This document shows positions 17,512 to 26,110 of a stretch of 51,795 nt of DNA, piece after piece. The position numbers were made by a program, and so were the translations under genes. Under the pieces are notes generated by a model that saw only the letters and a list, made by a program, of their open reading frames with translations, ran no database searches and had not been told where the DNA came from. Within the stretch, counting starts at the first letter, position 1. Every line of letters begins with the position of its first letter. This stretch comes from Streptomyces sioyaensis. Its GTDB lineage: Bacteria; Actinomycetota; Actinomycetes; Streptomycetales; Streptomycetaceae. The stretch is taken from contig NZ_SDIF01000044.1 of NCBI RefSeq assembly GCF_004122735.1, forward strand, positions 1 to 51,795, in the 5' to 3' direction.

Positions 17512-18618
17512 TCAGCCCAGGGGGTGCATCCAGCCGTGCTTGTCCTCGGCGACGCCGCGCTGGATGTCCAGCAGCGCCTCGCGCAGCTTCAGCGTGACCT
17601 TGCCGGGCTCGCCGTCGGACTGGGTCCACTCACCGCCCGCGCTCTTGACCGTGCCGACCGGGGTGATCACCGCGGCCGTACCGCAGGCGAAGACCTCGGT
17701 GAGGGTGCCGTTCTCGGTGTCGGCCTGCCACTGGCCGATGGAGATCCGGTCCTCCTGCGCCGCGAAGCCCAGATCGCGGGCGACGGCCAGCAGGGAGTCA
17801 CGGGTGACGCCGGCGAGGAGCGAGCCGGTCAGTGTGGGCGTGACGATCTTGACGCCGCTCGCGGAGTCGTCCTTGTACACGAAGTACAGGTTCATGCCGC
17901 CGAGTTCCTCGACCCACTTGTGCTCCACGGCGTCGAGGTAGGCGACCTGGTCACAGCCCTGCGCGGCGGCCTCGGCCTGCGCCAGCAGCGAGGCGGCGTA
18001 GTTGCCGCCGGTCTTGGCGTCGCCCATGCCGCCGGGCACGGCCCGCACCCGGTTCTCGGACAGCCAGATGGAGACCGGCTGGACGCCACCGGGGAAGTAG
18101 GCCCCGGCCGGCGAGGCGATGACGACGAAGAGGTACTCGTTGGCGGGCTTCACGCCCAGGCCGACCTCGGTCGCGATCATGAACGGGCGCAGGTAGAGCG
18201 ACTCCTCGCCGCCGTGCGCGGGCACCCAGTCCTTGTCCTGCCGGACCAGCGCGTCGCACGCCTCGATGAAGGTCTCGACGGGCAGCTCCGGCATGGCCAG
18301 GCGGCGCGCGGAGGCCTGGAAGCGCCGGGCGTTGGCGTCGGGGCGGAAGGTGGCGACGGTGCCGTCGGGCCGGCGGTAGGCCTTGAGGCCCTCGAAGATC
18401 TCCTGCGCGTAGTGCAGGACGTTGGTCGCCGGGTCGAGGGAGAGCGGTCCGTAGGGCACGAGCTGTCCGTCGTGCCAGCCTCTGCCCTCGGTCCACTTGA
18501 TCGTCACCATGTGATCGGTGAAGTGGCGGCCGAAGCCGGGGGCGGCCAGGATCTGCTCCCGCTCCGCGTCGGACAGCGGATGCGAGGAGGGCTTGAGCTC
18601 GATCGTGGGCGTCGTCAT
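17512..18618 (-). CDS. ilvE: Branched-chain amino acid aminotransferase
   Basis: A 368-residue fold-type IV PLP enzyme that interconverts leucine, isoleucine and valine with their 2-oxo acids using glutamate/2-oxoglutarate. The PLP lysine is Lys202 in GDAKTGGNYA. The substrate and cofactor segments HYAQEIFEGLKAYR (near 69-82), EELGGMNLYFV and GTLTEVFACGTAA are all intact, and length is normal for the actinobacterial type. The ATG at 18618 has GAAGGA 9 bases upstream. It is transcribed alone, since leuB upstream ends in a strong hairpin 311 bases before it. It supplies the final step for the pathway encoded by cimA, leuB, ilvB, ilvN and ilvC in this window. Confidence 0.95.
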   Translation of the reverse strand: MTTPTIELKPSSHPLSDAEREQILAAPGFGRHFTDHMVTIKWTEGRGWHDGQLVPYGPLSLDPATNVLHYAQEIFEGLKAYRRPDGTVATFRPDANARRFQASARRLAMPELPVETFIEACDALVRQDKDWVPAHGGEESLYLRPFMIATEVGLGVKPANEYLFVVIASPAGAYFPGGVQPVSIWLSENRVRAVPGGMGDAKTGGNYAASLLAQAEAAAQGCDQVAYLDAVEHKWVEELGGMNLYFVYKDDSASGVKIVTPTLTGSLLAGVTRDSLLAVARDLGFAAQEDRISIGQWQADTENGTLTEVFACGTAAVITPVGTVKSAGGEWTQSDGEPGKVTLKLREALLDIQRGVAEDKHGWMHPLG

Positions 18619-18928
18619 GAATGCATGTCCTTCACTGCGTGTTCCGATACCTGGTGCCCCGCCCAGCGTGCGCTGGAGGAGCGTCACCGGCCCAGCCCTC
18701 CGGCCGGGCGAGGGGGTCGACCCCCGCCATGCGGCACCGGTGCGGTGTGTCCGGCCGCGCTCACGGCAGTTCCTGAACGTACCGGTCGTTACTGGGACGT
18801 CCGAGTTCTCGCGGGCGGCGATGCCACGTCCGATTATCGCTCGTGGGTCCTGGCCGCCGGAACCGTGTGCGCGTTCCGGGTCCGATGGTCCCACCCCGCC
18901 GGGCCGTGGCGCCGCGCGGGGCAATACG
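18619..18928. other. Intergenic region upstream of ilvE
   Basis: Noncoding. It should carry the ilvE promoter; the AT-richer stretch 18765-18845 is the best place. A perfect palindrome gggggtcgaccccc lies at 18713-18726. I found no leader peptide rich in Leu, Ile or Val codons, unlike cimA and ilvB. Confidence 0.5.
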
Positions 18929-18971
18929 CGCAGCGCCGGACCTGGACGTGGTGTCCCGGCCCGGCGCTGCG
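18929..18971 (-). terminator. leuB terminator
   Basis: Perfect 11-bp stem cgcagcgccgg / ccggcgctgcg, 25 bases beyond the leuB stop. Confidence 0.8.
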
Positions 18972-18996
18972 GTGGTGCGTGTCGCTGCCGCGGGCC

Positions 18997-20037
18997 TCAG
19001 CCCGCTACTCGTGCGGCGAGGGCGTCGCCGATCTCGTCGGTGCTGCGCGGGGCCTCGCCGCGGGCCTCCAGGTCGGCCGCGACGGCCTCCTCGATGCGGG
19101 CGGCCTGCGGCGCGTAGCCGAGGTGGCGCAGGAGCAGGGCCACGGACAGGATCGTCGCCGTCGGGTCGGCCTTGCCGCTGCCCGCGATGTCCGGCGCGGA
19201 GCCGTGCACCGGCTCGAACATCGAGGGGAACTCGCCGGTCGGGTTGATGTTCCCGGAGGCGGCCAGGCCGATGCCGCCGGTGACGGCCGCGGCGAGGTCG
19301 GTGAGGATGTCACCGAAGAGGTTGTCGGTGACGATCACGTCGAACCGCTCGGGCTGGGTGACGAAGAAGATCGTCGCGGCATCGACGTGCAGGTAGTCGG
19401 TGGTGACCTCGGGGTACTCCTGGCCGACCTTGTCGAAGATGTTCTTCCACATGTGGCCCGCGTACACCAGCACGTTGTTCTTGTGCACCAACGTCAGCTT
19501 CTTGCGCGGGCGGGCGTTGGCCCGCTCGTACGCGTCCCGGACCACGCGCTCCACGCCGTAGGCGGTGTTGAGGCTGACCTCGGTGGCGACCTCGGCCGGG
19601 GTGCCGGTGCGCAGCGAGCCGCCGTTGCCCGTGTACGGCCCCTCGGTGCCCTCGCGGACGACCACGAAGTCGATGTCGGGACGGCCGGCGAGCGGCGTCG
19701 ACGTGTTCGGGAACAGCTTCGACGGGCGCAGGTTCACGAAGTGGTCGAAGGCAAAGCGGAGCTTGAGCAGCAGCCCGCGCTCCAGCACGCCGGAGGGCAC
19801 GGACGGGTCGCCGATCGCGCCGAGCAGGATCGCGTCGTGCTGCTTGAGCGACGCCAGCTCCTCGTCCGGCAGGGTCTCACCGGTCGCATGCCATCGCCGG
19901 GCACCGAGGTCGTACTCCTTGGTTTCCAGCTTGACGTCCTGCGGGAGGACCGCGGTCAGGACCTTCAGGCCCTGGGCCACGACTTCCTGGCCGATACCGT
20001 CACCGGGGATCACTGCGAGGCGAATGCTGCGAGACAT
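18997..20037 (-). CDS. leuB: 3-isopropylmalate dehydrogenase
   Basis: A 346-residue NAD-dependent decarboxylating dehydrogenase for leucine synthesis. The opening IRLAVIPGDGIGQEVV, the substrate segment EGTEGPYTGNGG, the metal-binding DNLFGDILTDLAAAV and the NAD site EPVHGSAPDIAGSGKADP are all present. The short length is that of the actinobacterial LeuB branch rather than of isocitrate dehydrogenase or tartrate dehydrogenase. The ATG at 20037 matches the family start and is preceded by a GGAGAGTAGGG stretch. It is divergent from a secreted phosphatase across 128 bases. I see no leader peptide. Confidence 0.94.
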   Translation of the reverse strand: MSRSIRLAVIPGDGIGQEVVAQGLKVLTAVLPQDVKLETKEYDLGARRWHATGETLPDEELASLKQHDAILLGAIGDPSVPSGVLERGLLLKLRFAFDHFVNLRPSKLFPNTSTPLAGRPDIDFVVVREGTEGPYTGNGGSLRTGTPAEVATEVSLNTAYGVERVVRDAYERANARPRKKLTLVHKNNVLVYAGHMWKNIFDKVGQEYPEVTTDYLHVDAATIFFVTQPERFDVIVTDNLFGDILTDLAAAVTGGIGLAASGNINPTGEFPSMFEPVHGSAPDIAGSGKADPTATILSVALLLRHLGYAPQAARIEEAVAADLEARGEAPRSTDEIGDALAARVAG

Positions 20038-20115
20038 GCTGCGGACCCTACTCTCCGTCCCATTGATTGACACGTAACGTCCGCCATACGGACATAGCGA
20101 GGCGGCCACCTGCCG

Positions 20116-20137
20116 TTCACCCCGCGTCCCCACGGCA
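20116..20137 (+). promoter_or_regulatory. PHO-box-like pair of 11-bp direct repeat units
   Basis: gttcaccccgc followed directly by gtccccacggc. The first unit matches the Streptomyces PhoP unit (GTTCACC core) well, the second partly. It lies 28 bases upstream of the phosphatase ATG. Confidence 0.45.
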
Positions 20138-20165
20138 GTTGGATCATGCTGCGACATTCGGCGGC

Positions 20166-21767
20166 ATGACTGGAAACGCCCGGGGGGCCGCCCCGCAGCC
20201 CTCGCACACCCCGCGCCTCGGCATACCGGAGCAGCTGGCGGCCCGGATGAGCATGCCCGAGCAGCACGACTACCTCCGTACGAAGCTGACCCGCCGGGGC
20301 CTGCTGCGCACCTCGGCCGCCACCGCGGGAACGGTGGCGGGCTCCGGTCTGCTGGCCGGATCGGCCCAGGCCTCCTCCCCCACCCTGCTCGCCTCCTCCG
20401 CCACCGCCACCGTCGACGGGTCCCTCGTCGCCCCCTTCGGCCGCCACCTCGCCTTCGGCGCCGACCCCAGGAGCCAGATGCGGGTGAGCTGGCAGGTGCC
20501 GTTCCCGGTCAAGCGGCCGTACGTCCGGGTGGGCCTGAAGCCCTGGGACCTGGGACGCAAGATCGAGGCCGAGGTGCGCCCCCTGCACACCCCCTCGCTG
20601 TCCGCGAAGCTGCCGGCCGTGCAGCAGTACTACCTGCACGCCGCGCTGGACGGGCTGCAGCCGGGAACGACGTACTACTACGGCGTCGGCCACGACGGCT
20701 TCGACCCGGCCGACCCGCGGCACTTCTCCACCGTCGGCACCTTCCGCACGGCCCCGGCCCGCCCCGAGACGTTCGTCTTCACGGCCTTCGGCGACCAGGG
20801 CGTGAGCTACCACGCCCTCGCCAACGACCAGTTGATCCTGGGTCAGAATCCGTCCTTCCACCTGCACGCGGGCGACATCTGCTACGCGGACACCGACGGC
20901 GACGGCTCCGAGCACGACGCCTACGACGCCCGGGTCTGGGACCAGTTCCTCGCCCAGACCGAGTCGGTCGCCAAGTCCGTGCCCTGGATGGTGACCACCG
21001 GCAACCACGACATGGAGGCCTGGTACTCCCCCCACGGCTACGGCGGCCAGAACGCCCGCTGGACGCTGCCCGGCAACGGCCCGGACGCCGAGAACGCCCC
21101 CGGCGTCTACTCGTTCACCTACGGCAACGTCGCGGTCGTCGCCCTGGACGCCAACGACGTCTCGTACGAGATCCCCGCCAACCAGGGCTACACCGGCGGC
21201 CGGCAGACCCGCTGGCTGGACCGCAGGCTGGCCGAGCTGCGCGGCACGGAGGGCATCGACTTCCTCGTCGTCTTCTTCCACCACTGCGCCTTCTCGACGA
21301 CCAACTCGCACGCCTCCGAGGGCGGCGTGCGCGACGCCTGGCTGCCGCTCTTCGACAAGCACCAGGTCGACCTGGTCGTCAACGGCCACAACCACGTCTA
21401 CGAGCGGACCGACGCGCTCAAGGGCGGCCGGGTCACCAAGAAGATGCCGGTCGGCGAGAGCGTCGACACGGCACGGGACGGCATCGTGTACGTGACCGCC
21501 GGCGGCGCGGGCCGGGCCCTGTACGACTTCCCCGTACCGGACAGCTACGAGGGCCACGTCAAGGACCTCGACCACGTCGACACGTACCACTGGTCGAAGG
21601 GCCAGGTGAAGACCAAGGAAACCGTGGAGTGGTCCCGGGTCCGCTACACCGGCTACTCCTTCCTCGCCGTCGAGGTCTCCCCGGGCCACCGCCCGCGGAT
21701 GAAGGTCACCGCGCTCGCCGAATCCGGCGAGCGCATCGACCACTTCGAGGTGACCCGCTCGCGGTGA
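20166..21767 (+). CDS. Tat-exported purple acid phosphatase family metallophosphoesterase
   Basis: A 533-residue secreted phosphatase. The twin-arginine signal is LTRRGLLRTSAATAGTVAGS near residues 41-60, so it is exported folded with its metals. A fibronectin-like N-terminal domain precedes the dinuclear metal core: FTAFGDQG, HAGDICYAD, TGNHDME, VFFHHCAF and NGHNHVYERT, in the order of purple acid phosphatases (Fe with Zn or Mn). The ATG at 20166 is the usual annotation; an ATG at 20247 is also possible and would shorten the leader before RR. No convincing ribosome site precedes either. A PHO-box-like element upstream suggests induction by phosphate starvation. Confidence 0.88.
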   Translation: MTGNARGAAPQPSHTPRLGIPEQLAARMSMPEQHDYLRTKLTRRGLLRTSAATAGTVAGSGLLAGSAQASSPTLLASSATATVDGSLVAPFGRHLAFGADPRSQMRVSWQVPFPVKRPYVRVGLKPWDLGRKIEAEVRPLHTPSLSAKLPAVQQYYLHAALDGLQPGTTYYYGVGHDGFDPADPRHFSTVGTFRTAPARPETFVFTAFGDQGVSYHALANDQLILGQNPSFHLHAGDICYADTDGDGSEHDAYDARVWDQFLAQTESVAKSVPWMVTTGNHDMEAWYSPHGYGGQNARWTLPGNGPDAENAPGVYSFTYGNVAVVALDANDVSYEIPANQGYTGGRQTRWLDRRLAELRGTEGIDFLVVFFHHCAFSTTNSHASEGGVRDAWLPLFDKHQVDLVVNGHNHVYERTDALKGGRVTKKMPVGESVDTARDGIVYVTAGGAGRALYDFPVPDSYEGHVKDLDHVDTYHWSKGQVKTKETVEWSRVRYTGYSFLAVEVSPGHRPRMKVTALAESGERIDHFEVTRSR

Positions 21768-21781
21768 GCCGGTCCGCCACA

Positions 21782-21806
21782 GGGGCGCCCGCGATCCGGG
21801 CGCCCC
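21782..21806. terminator. Terminator after the phosphatase gene
   Basis: Perfect 9-bp stem ggggcgccc / gggcgcccc with a 7-base loop, 14 bases after the stop codon; it may also serve the convergent 43-residue gene. Confidence 0.8.
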
Positions 21807-21924
21807 GTCGGGCGGTCAGGAGAGAAAGAGCCAGCGGGCCACGGACAGCCGGATCCGCCAGCAGCAGCGGCAGGGCATCGAGGCCGGCCTGGTCAGCACG
21901 GACCCGCTTCGCACGCGGAGCATC

Positions 21925-22056
21925 TCAGTGCCCGGTGGAGCCGCCGTTGTCCCGGCGGTCGAGGGCACGCTGGAGGGCGGCCGCCGCGTTCCGGCGGTCG
22001 GCGTCGTTGGTCGTCCGGACGGAGTGACGGGTCCTGCGGACGGCAGTCTCGGCCAT
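21925..22056 (-). CDS. Short protein of 43 residues, unknown function
   Basis: The frame reads MAETAVRRTRHSVRTTNDAD and continues with an Ala/Arg-rich helix to NGGSTGH. GGAGA lies 8 bases before the ATG, and third positions are G/C-biased, so it looks real despite its size. It is polar and very basic, with no membrane segment. Short proteins of this look are scattered in Streptomyces without a function. It is convergent with the phosphatase gene and divergent from the Uma2 gene. Confidence 0.65.
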   Translation of the reverse strand: MAETAVRRTRHSVRTTNDADRRNAAAALQRALDRRDNGGSTGH

Positions 22057-22408
22057 GATTCACGTCTCCAATGCCAGAGCCCCGAGAACAAATGGGATGC
22101 GTCGATCCAGAAGCGGCCGGAAAGGGCGGGGGCCTCGGCGCCGCAGGGGTCACCTGCGCCGTGCACCGGGCCGCATCCGCCTCCGCTCGATGGAGCGGGA
22201 CGTTCGGCTTCCTACAACGCTAGGACAGCTCGGCCGTGATGTCTGCACAATTACTTGGGCTTCCTACTATCTGAGACGGCGGGCGTGTGCTCGAACGAGT
22301 GATCCCCGGACATTCGCAGGTCATGGCCGTCCCCGCGCTCCCTAGCGTGGCGGGTGTCGCTTGTGCCACGAGGTCAAGCTCGCCCACACTGAGGAGGAGG
22401 TGCACACC
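22057..22408. other. Divergent intergenic region, 43-residue gene / Uma2 gene
   Basis: No gene seen. The part 22205-22290 is AT-richer than its surroundings and probably holds the Uma2 promoter. The decamer ggcttcctac occurs twice (22206-22215 and 22258-22267), 52 bases apart, and CCTA-N6-TAGG forms a small dyad at 22211-22224. Confidence 0.45.
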
Positions 22409-23065
22409 ATGACCGCGCTCGCGCAGGAGGCGCCCGTGACCACGCCGGAGATCACAACACCGGACGACACGACATCCGGCTCCGATCCGGACGAGGCGCT
22501 GTGGCAGGCATGGAAAACCATGGAACTCCCCGAGGGCCTTCGCGCCGAGATCATCGAGGGGTTCATCGAGGTGTCGCCCACCGGACGTTTTGCACACGGC
22601 CAGATCGCCAACCGCTTGCGGGACAAGCTGGTGGTGTTCCTGGCAGAAAGTGAGTACGTGGCACGCCAGGACATGAATGTCGTCCACGATCGCAAGGTAT
22701 GGATCCCCGATTGCTTCGTTGCACCGGAAGATCTTGAGGAGCATGTCACCGACGACGGTATCGGTATCAAGGCAACCGCCGTGCAGACGATCGTCGAGGT
22801 GGTCTCTCCGGGCCACGACGGCCTTGAACGCGACCGGGAACGCAAGCGCCGTGCCTACGCCCGCGCCGGCATCCCGGTCTACGTCCTCATCGACGACTAC
22901 GACGACCACGGGACCGTGAGCGTGCTCACCTCGCCCCGTCCCGACGACGGGGTCTACACCAACGCGCACCATGTCGCGTACGGCACCGACGTAACCATCC
23001 CCGAAGGCCCCGCCAAGGGCTTCACCATCGGCGAGGCGATCACCGGGCCTCCGCGCAACGCCTGA
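22409..23065 (+). CDS. Uma2 family (DUF820) PD-(D/E)XK nuclease-like protein
   Basis: A 218-residue protein of the Uma2/DUF820 family, which has a restriction-endonuclease-like fold. The core is present: HGQIANRLRDKL, WIPDCFVAPED with the first acidic residue, TIVEVVSPGHDGLERDRERK with the second acid and the lysine, then AYARAGIPVYVLID. Such proteins are abundant in Streptomyces and cyanobacteria, often as lone genes; their biological role is not settled. A GAGGAGGAGGTG site precedes the ATG at 22409. It is monocistronic with a perfect terminator. The region upstream and the first half are less G/C-biased than neighbours, which may point to later acquisition. Confidence 0.88.
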   Translation: MTALAQEAPVTTPEITTPDDTTSGSDPDEALWQAWKTMELPEGLRAEIIEGFIEVSPTGRFAHGQIANRLRDKLVVFLAESEYVARQDMNVVHDRKVWIPDCFVAPEDLEEHVTDDGIGIKATAVQTIVEVVSPGHDGLERDRERKRRAYARAGIPVYVLIDDYDDHGTVSVLTSPRPDDGVYTNAHHVAYGTDVTIPEGPAKGFTIGEAITGPPRNA

Positions 23066-23073
23066 ACCGACAC

Positions 23074-23115
23074 CGACGGCCCGGCGCCCCCGGGGAGAGG
23101 GGTGCCGGGCCGTCG
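23074..23115. terminator. Bidirectional terminator, Uma2 gene / pruA
   Basis: Perfect 12-bp stem cgacggcccggc / gccgggccgtcg with an 18-base loop, between convergent genes. Confidence 0.88.
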
Positions 23116-23130
23116 GCGTGCGCGTGGGCG

Positions 23131-24771
23131 TCAGCCCATGTGCGGGTAGCGGTAGTCCGTCGGCGGGACCAGGGTCTCCTTGATGGAGCGGGTGGAGGTC
23201 CAGCGCATCAGGTTCTGCTTGGCGCCGGCCTTGTCGTTGGTGCCGGACGCGCGGCCGCCGCCGAAGGGCTGCTGGCCGACGACGGCGCCGGTCGGCTTGT
23301 CGTTGATGTAGAAGTTGCCCGCGGCGAAGCGCAGCTTCTCGCAGGTCGCGGCGGCCGCGGCACGGTCCTGGGCGATGACGCAACCGGTCAGGCCGTAGGC
23401 CGAGGCGGACTCCATCTGGGTGAGCATCGCGTCGTAGCCCTCGTCGGACTCGTCGTCGTAGACGTACACGCCCAGGATCGGGCCGAAGTACTCGTCCTTG
23501 AAGATCTCGTTCTCCGGGTCGGTGGAGACCAGGACCGTCGGGCGGACGAAGTAGCCCTCGCTGTCGTCGTACGTACCGCCGGCCACGACCTCGACCGTCG
23601 GGTCGGCCTTGGCGCGGTCGATCGCCGCCTTGTTCTTGGCGAAGGAGCGCTCGTCGATGACCGCGCCGATGAAGTGCGACAGGTCGGAGACGTCGCCCAT
23701 GGCCAGGCCGTCGACCTCGGCCGCGAACTCCTCCTTGAGGCCGTTGTTCCACAGCGAGGCCGGGACGTAGGCGCGGGAGGCCGCGGAGCACTTCTGGCCC
23801 TGGAACTCGAAGGCGCCACGGGTCATGGCGGTCTTCAGCACGGAGCGGTCGGCCGAGGGGTGGGCGACGATGAAGTCCTTGCCACCGGTCTCACCGACGA
23901 GCCGCGGGTAGGTCTTGTAGTTCTCGATGTTGTTGCCGACCGTCTTCCACAGGTGCTGGAAGGTCTTGGTCGAGCCGGTGAAGTGGATGCCCGCCAGGTC
24001 GGGGTGGGTCAGCGCCACCTCCGAGACGTCCTTGCCGTCGCCGGTGACGAGGTTGATGACGCCCTTGGGCAGCCCGGCCTCCTCCAGCAGCTGCATCAGC
24101 AGCACGGCGGCGAGGGTCTGCGTCGGGGACGGCTTCCAGACGACGACGTTGCCCATGAGGGCGGGCGCGGTCGGGAGGTTGCCGGCGATCGCGGTGAAGT
24201 TGAACGGCGTGATCGCGTAGACGAAGCCTTCGAGGGGGCGGTGGTCCGAGCGGTTCCAGACGCCCGGGGAGTTCGCCGGGGGCTGCTCGGCGAGGATCTG
24301 GCGCGCGAAGTGCACGTTGAAGCGCCAGAAGTCGATGAGCTCACAGGGGGTGTCGATCTCGGCCTGCTGGGCGGTCTTGGACTGGCCGAGCATGGTGGCG
24401 GCGGCCAGCGTCTCGCGCCAGGGGCCGGAGAGCAGATCGGCGGCCTTCAGGATGATCGCGGCGCGGTCGTCGAAGGACATCGCGCGCCAGGCCGGGGCGG
24501 CGGCCAGCGCGGCGTCGACCGCGGCCTGGGCGTCGTCGACCGTGGCGTTGGCGTACGTGCCGAGGCGGGCCGAGTGGTTGTGCGGCTGCACGACGTCGAA
24601 ACGCTCGCCGCCGCCCATCCGGCGCTCACCGCCGATGGTCATCGGCAGCTCGATCGGGTTGCCGGCCAGCTCCTTGAGCTTGGCCTCCAGACGGGAACGC
24701 TCCGGGCTGCCGGGTGCGTAGGTGTGGACCGGCTCGTTCACCGGCACGGGGACCTGGGTCACAGCGTCCAT
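23131..24771 (-). CDS. pruA: L-glutamate gamma-semialdehyde (P5C) dehydrogenase
   Basis: A 546-residue NAD-dependent aldehyde dehydrogenase that oxidises glutamate semialdehyde to glutamate, the second step of proline catabolism. Catalytic Cys328 is in FEFQGQKCSAASRAY, the general base Glu294 in LVGETGGKDF, and the cofactor-binding Asn191 in ITPFNFTAIAGNLP; the PFGGGRASGTNDKAG segment near the C-terminus is typical of this subfamily. GAAGGAGA precedes the ATG at 24771. It lies 148 bases downstream of the proline dehydrogenase gene on the same strand, so the two steps that are fused in enteric PutA are separate proteins here. Confidence 0.94.
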   Translation of the reverse strand: MDAVTQVPVPVNEPVHTYAPGSPERSRLEAKLKELAGNPIELPMTIGGERRMGGGERFDVVQPHNHSARLGTYANATVDDAQAAVDAALAAAPAWRAMSFDDRAAIILKAADLLSGPWRETLAAATMLGQSKTAQQAEIDTPCELIDFWRFNVHFARQILAEQPPANSPGVWNRSDHRPLEGFVYAITPFNFTAIAGNLPTAPALMGNVVVWKPSPTQTLAAVLLMQLLEEAGLPKGVINLVTGDGKDVSEVALTHPDLAGIHFTGSTKTFQHLWKTVGNNIENYKTYPRLVGETGGKDFIVAHPSADRSVLKTAMTRGAFEFQGQKCSAASRAYVPASLWNNGLKEEFAAEVDGLAMGDVSDLSHFIGAVIDERSFAKNKAAIDRAKADPTVEVVAGGTYDDSEGYFVRPTVLVSTDPENEIFKDEYFGPILGVYVYDDESDEGYDAMLTQMESASAYGLTGCVIAQDRAAAAATCEKLRFAAGNFYINDKPTGAVVGQQPFGGGRASGTNDKAGAKQNLMRWTSTRSIKETLVPPTDYRYPHMG

Positions 24772-24919
24772 AGCGGCCGTGTCTCCTTCGATTTCGCTCG
24801 TCGGTTGTCGTACGTCGTGGTGCGGCCGCGGCCGCGTCGGGTGGGCGGCTGCGGGCGGCGCCGTCCGGGTGCACACCCCGGGCTTCCAGCATCCACCCGC
24901 GCCGCCCTCCGCGGGGCGG

Positions 24920-25846
24920 TCAGCCGCGGGTCGCCAGCGACCTCAGGAAGAACCCGAGGTTCGCGGGGCGCTCGGCGAGTCGGCGCATGAAATATCCGTA
25001 CCAGTCGGTGCCATAGGGGATGTACACCCGCATACGGTGCCCGTCGGCGACCAGCCGCTGCTGCTCCGCCTCGCGGATGCCGTACAGCATCTGGAATTCG
25101 TAGTCGGCCGGCTTGCGCCCGTTGCGGTGCGCCAGCTCCTGGCCGATGGCCACCATCCGCGGGTCGTGCGACCCGATCATGGGGTAGCCCTCCCCCGCCA
25201 TCAGGATCTTCAGACAGCGCACATACGCCTTGTCGACCTCCCGCTTCTCCTGGAAGGCGACGCTCGCGGGCTCCTTGTACGCGCCCTTGACCAGCCGCAC
25301 CCGGGAACCTTCCCCGGCGAGCGCACGGCAGTCGTCCTCGGTGCGGAACAGGTAGGACTGCAGCACCGCGCCGGTCTGCGGGAACTGCTCCCGCAGGTCG
25401 GCGAGGATCGCGAGGGTGGAGTCGACCGTGGTGTGGTCCTCCATGTCGAGGGTCACGGTCGTACCGGCCTCGGCGGCGGCCTCGACCACCGGCCGGACGT
25501 TCTGCAGCGCCAGCTCGTGGCCGCCGGGCAGCGCCTGCCCGAAAGCGGACAGCTTGACCGACATCTCGGCCTTGACGCCGAGTCCGTGCTCCTTGAGGGC
25601 CGCGGCCAGCTGGAGGTAGGCATCGCGGTTGCGCAGCGCCTCGGCCGGGTCGGTGATGTCCTCGCCCAGGTGGTCGAGGGTGACCTCCAGGCCGCGGGCG
25701 GCCAGCGACCGCACGGCCGCCATGGACTCGTCCAGGCGCTCACCGGCGATGAACCGGTCCACGACAGGGCGGGTGAGCGGAGCGGCCGCGACGATGCGGC
25801 GGATGCTGTCGCTGCGCGCTGCGGCGAGAAGCACGGGACCCAGCAT
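24920..25846 (-). CDS. Proline dehydrogenase (monofunctional PRODH)
   Basis: A 308-residue FAD-dependent TIM-barrel enzyme that oxidises proline to 1-pyrroline-5-carboxylate and passes electrons to the membrane. Conserved barrel segments are visible: VKLSAFG, DMEDHTTVDSTL, VRLVKGAYKEP, and the C-terminal substrate-binding RVYIPYGTDWYGYFMRRLAERP in shortened form (YGTDWYGYFMRRL). The length is that of the Thermus/Deinococcus type. The ATG at 25846 is chosen over a GTG at 25858 because GGAGGT lies 4 bases before it. It is first gene of the pair with pruA and divergent from a PucR-type regulator that probably controls it. Confidence 0.92.
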   Translation of the reverse strand: MLGPVLLAAARSDSIRRIVAAAPLTRPVVDRFIAGERLDESMAAVRSLAARGLEVTLDHLGEDITDPAEALRNRDAYLQLAAALKEHGLGVKAEMSVKLSAFGQALPGGHELALQNVRPVVEAAAEAGTTVTLDMEDHTTVDSTLAILADLREQFPQTGAVLQSYLFRTEDDCRALAGEGSRVRLVKGAYKEPASVAFQEKREVDKAYVRCLKILMAGEGYPMIGSHDPRMVAIGQELAHRNGRKPADYEFQMLYGIREAEQQRLVADGHRMRVYIPYGTDWYGYFMRRLAERPANLGFFLRSLATRG

Positions 25847-26110
25847 GGGCACCTCCACGATTCAGGGGGACAAGGACCGGGCGGACACCGGAGCGGGCGA
25901 ACGCGTCGGCAAGAATGAGCCACCTGAAATTTAAGGATCGCGCCACTTCCCGGCCACCGACAGGTGTCACGCCTTCGTGGTCGGGATCTCAGACAGTTGT
26001 ATGAGAATGCCGGGAGGGAGACGATGCCAGGGATGACCGTGGTGTGACGGTTGTCCAAAGGTGCCGGTGATGCCGGCGAGGTGGCGACAGGGAGAGGAGC
26101 CGGGCGGCGG

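Noticed and set aside
18685..18720. A 32-codon frame (MAGVDPLARPEG) before ilvE as a possible leader peptide
   Set aside because: It has no run of Leu, Ile or Val codons, no rare codons and no terminator after it.
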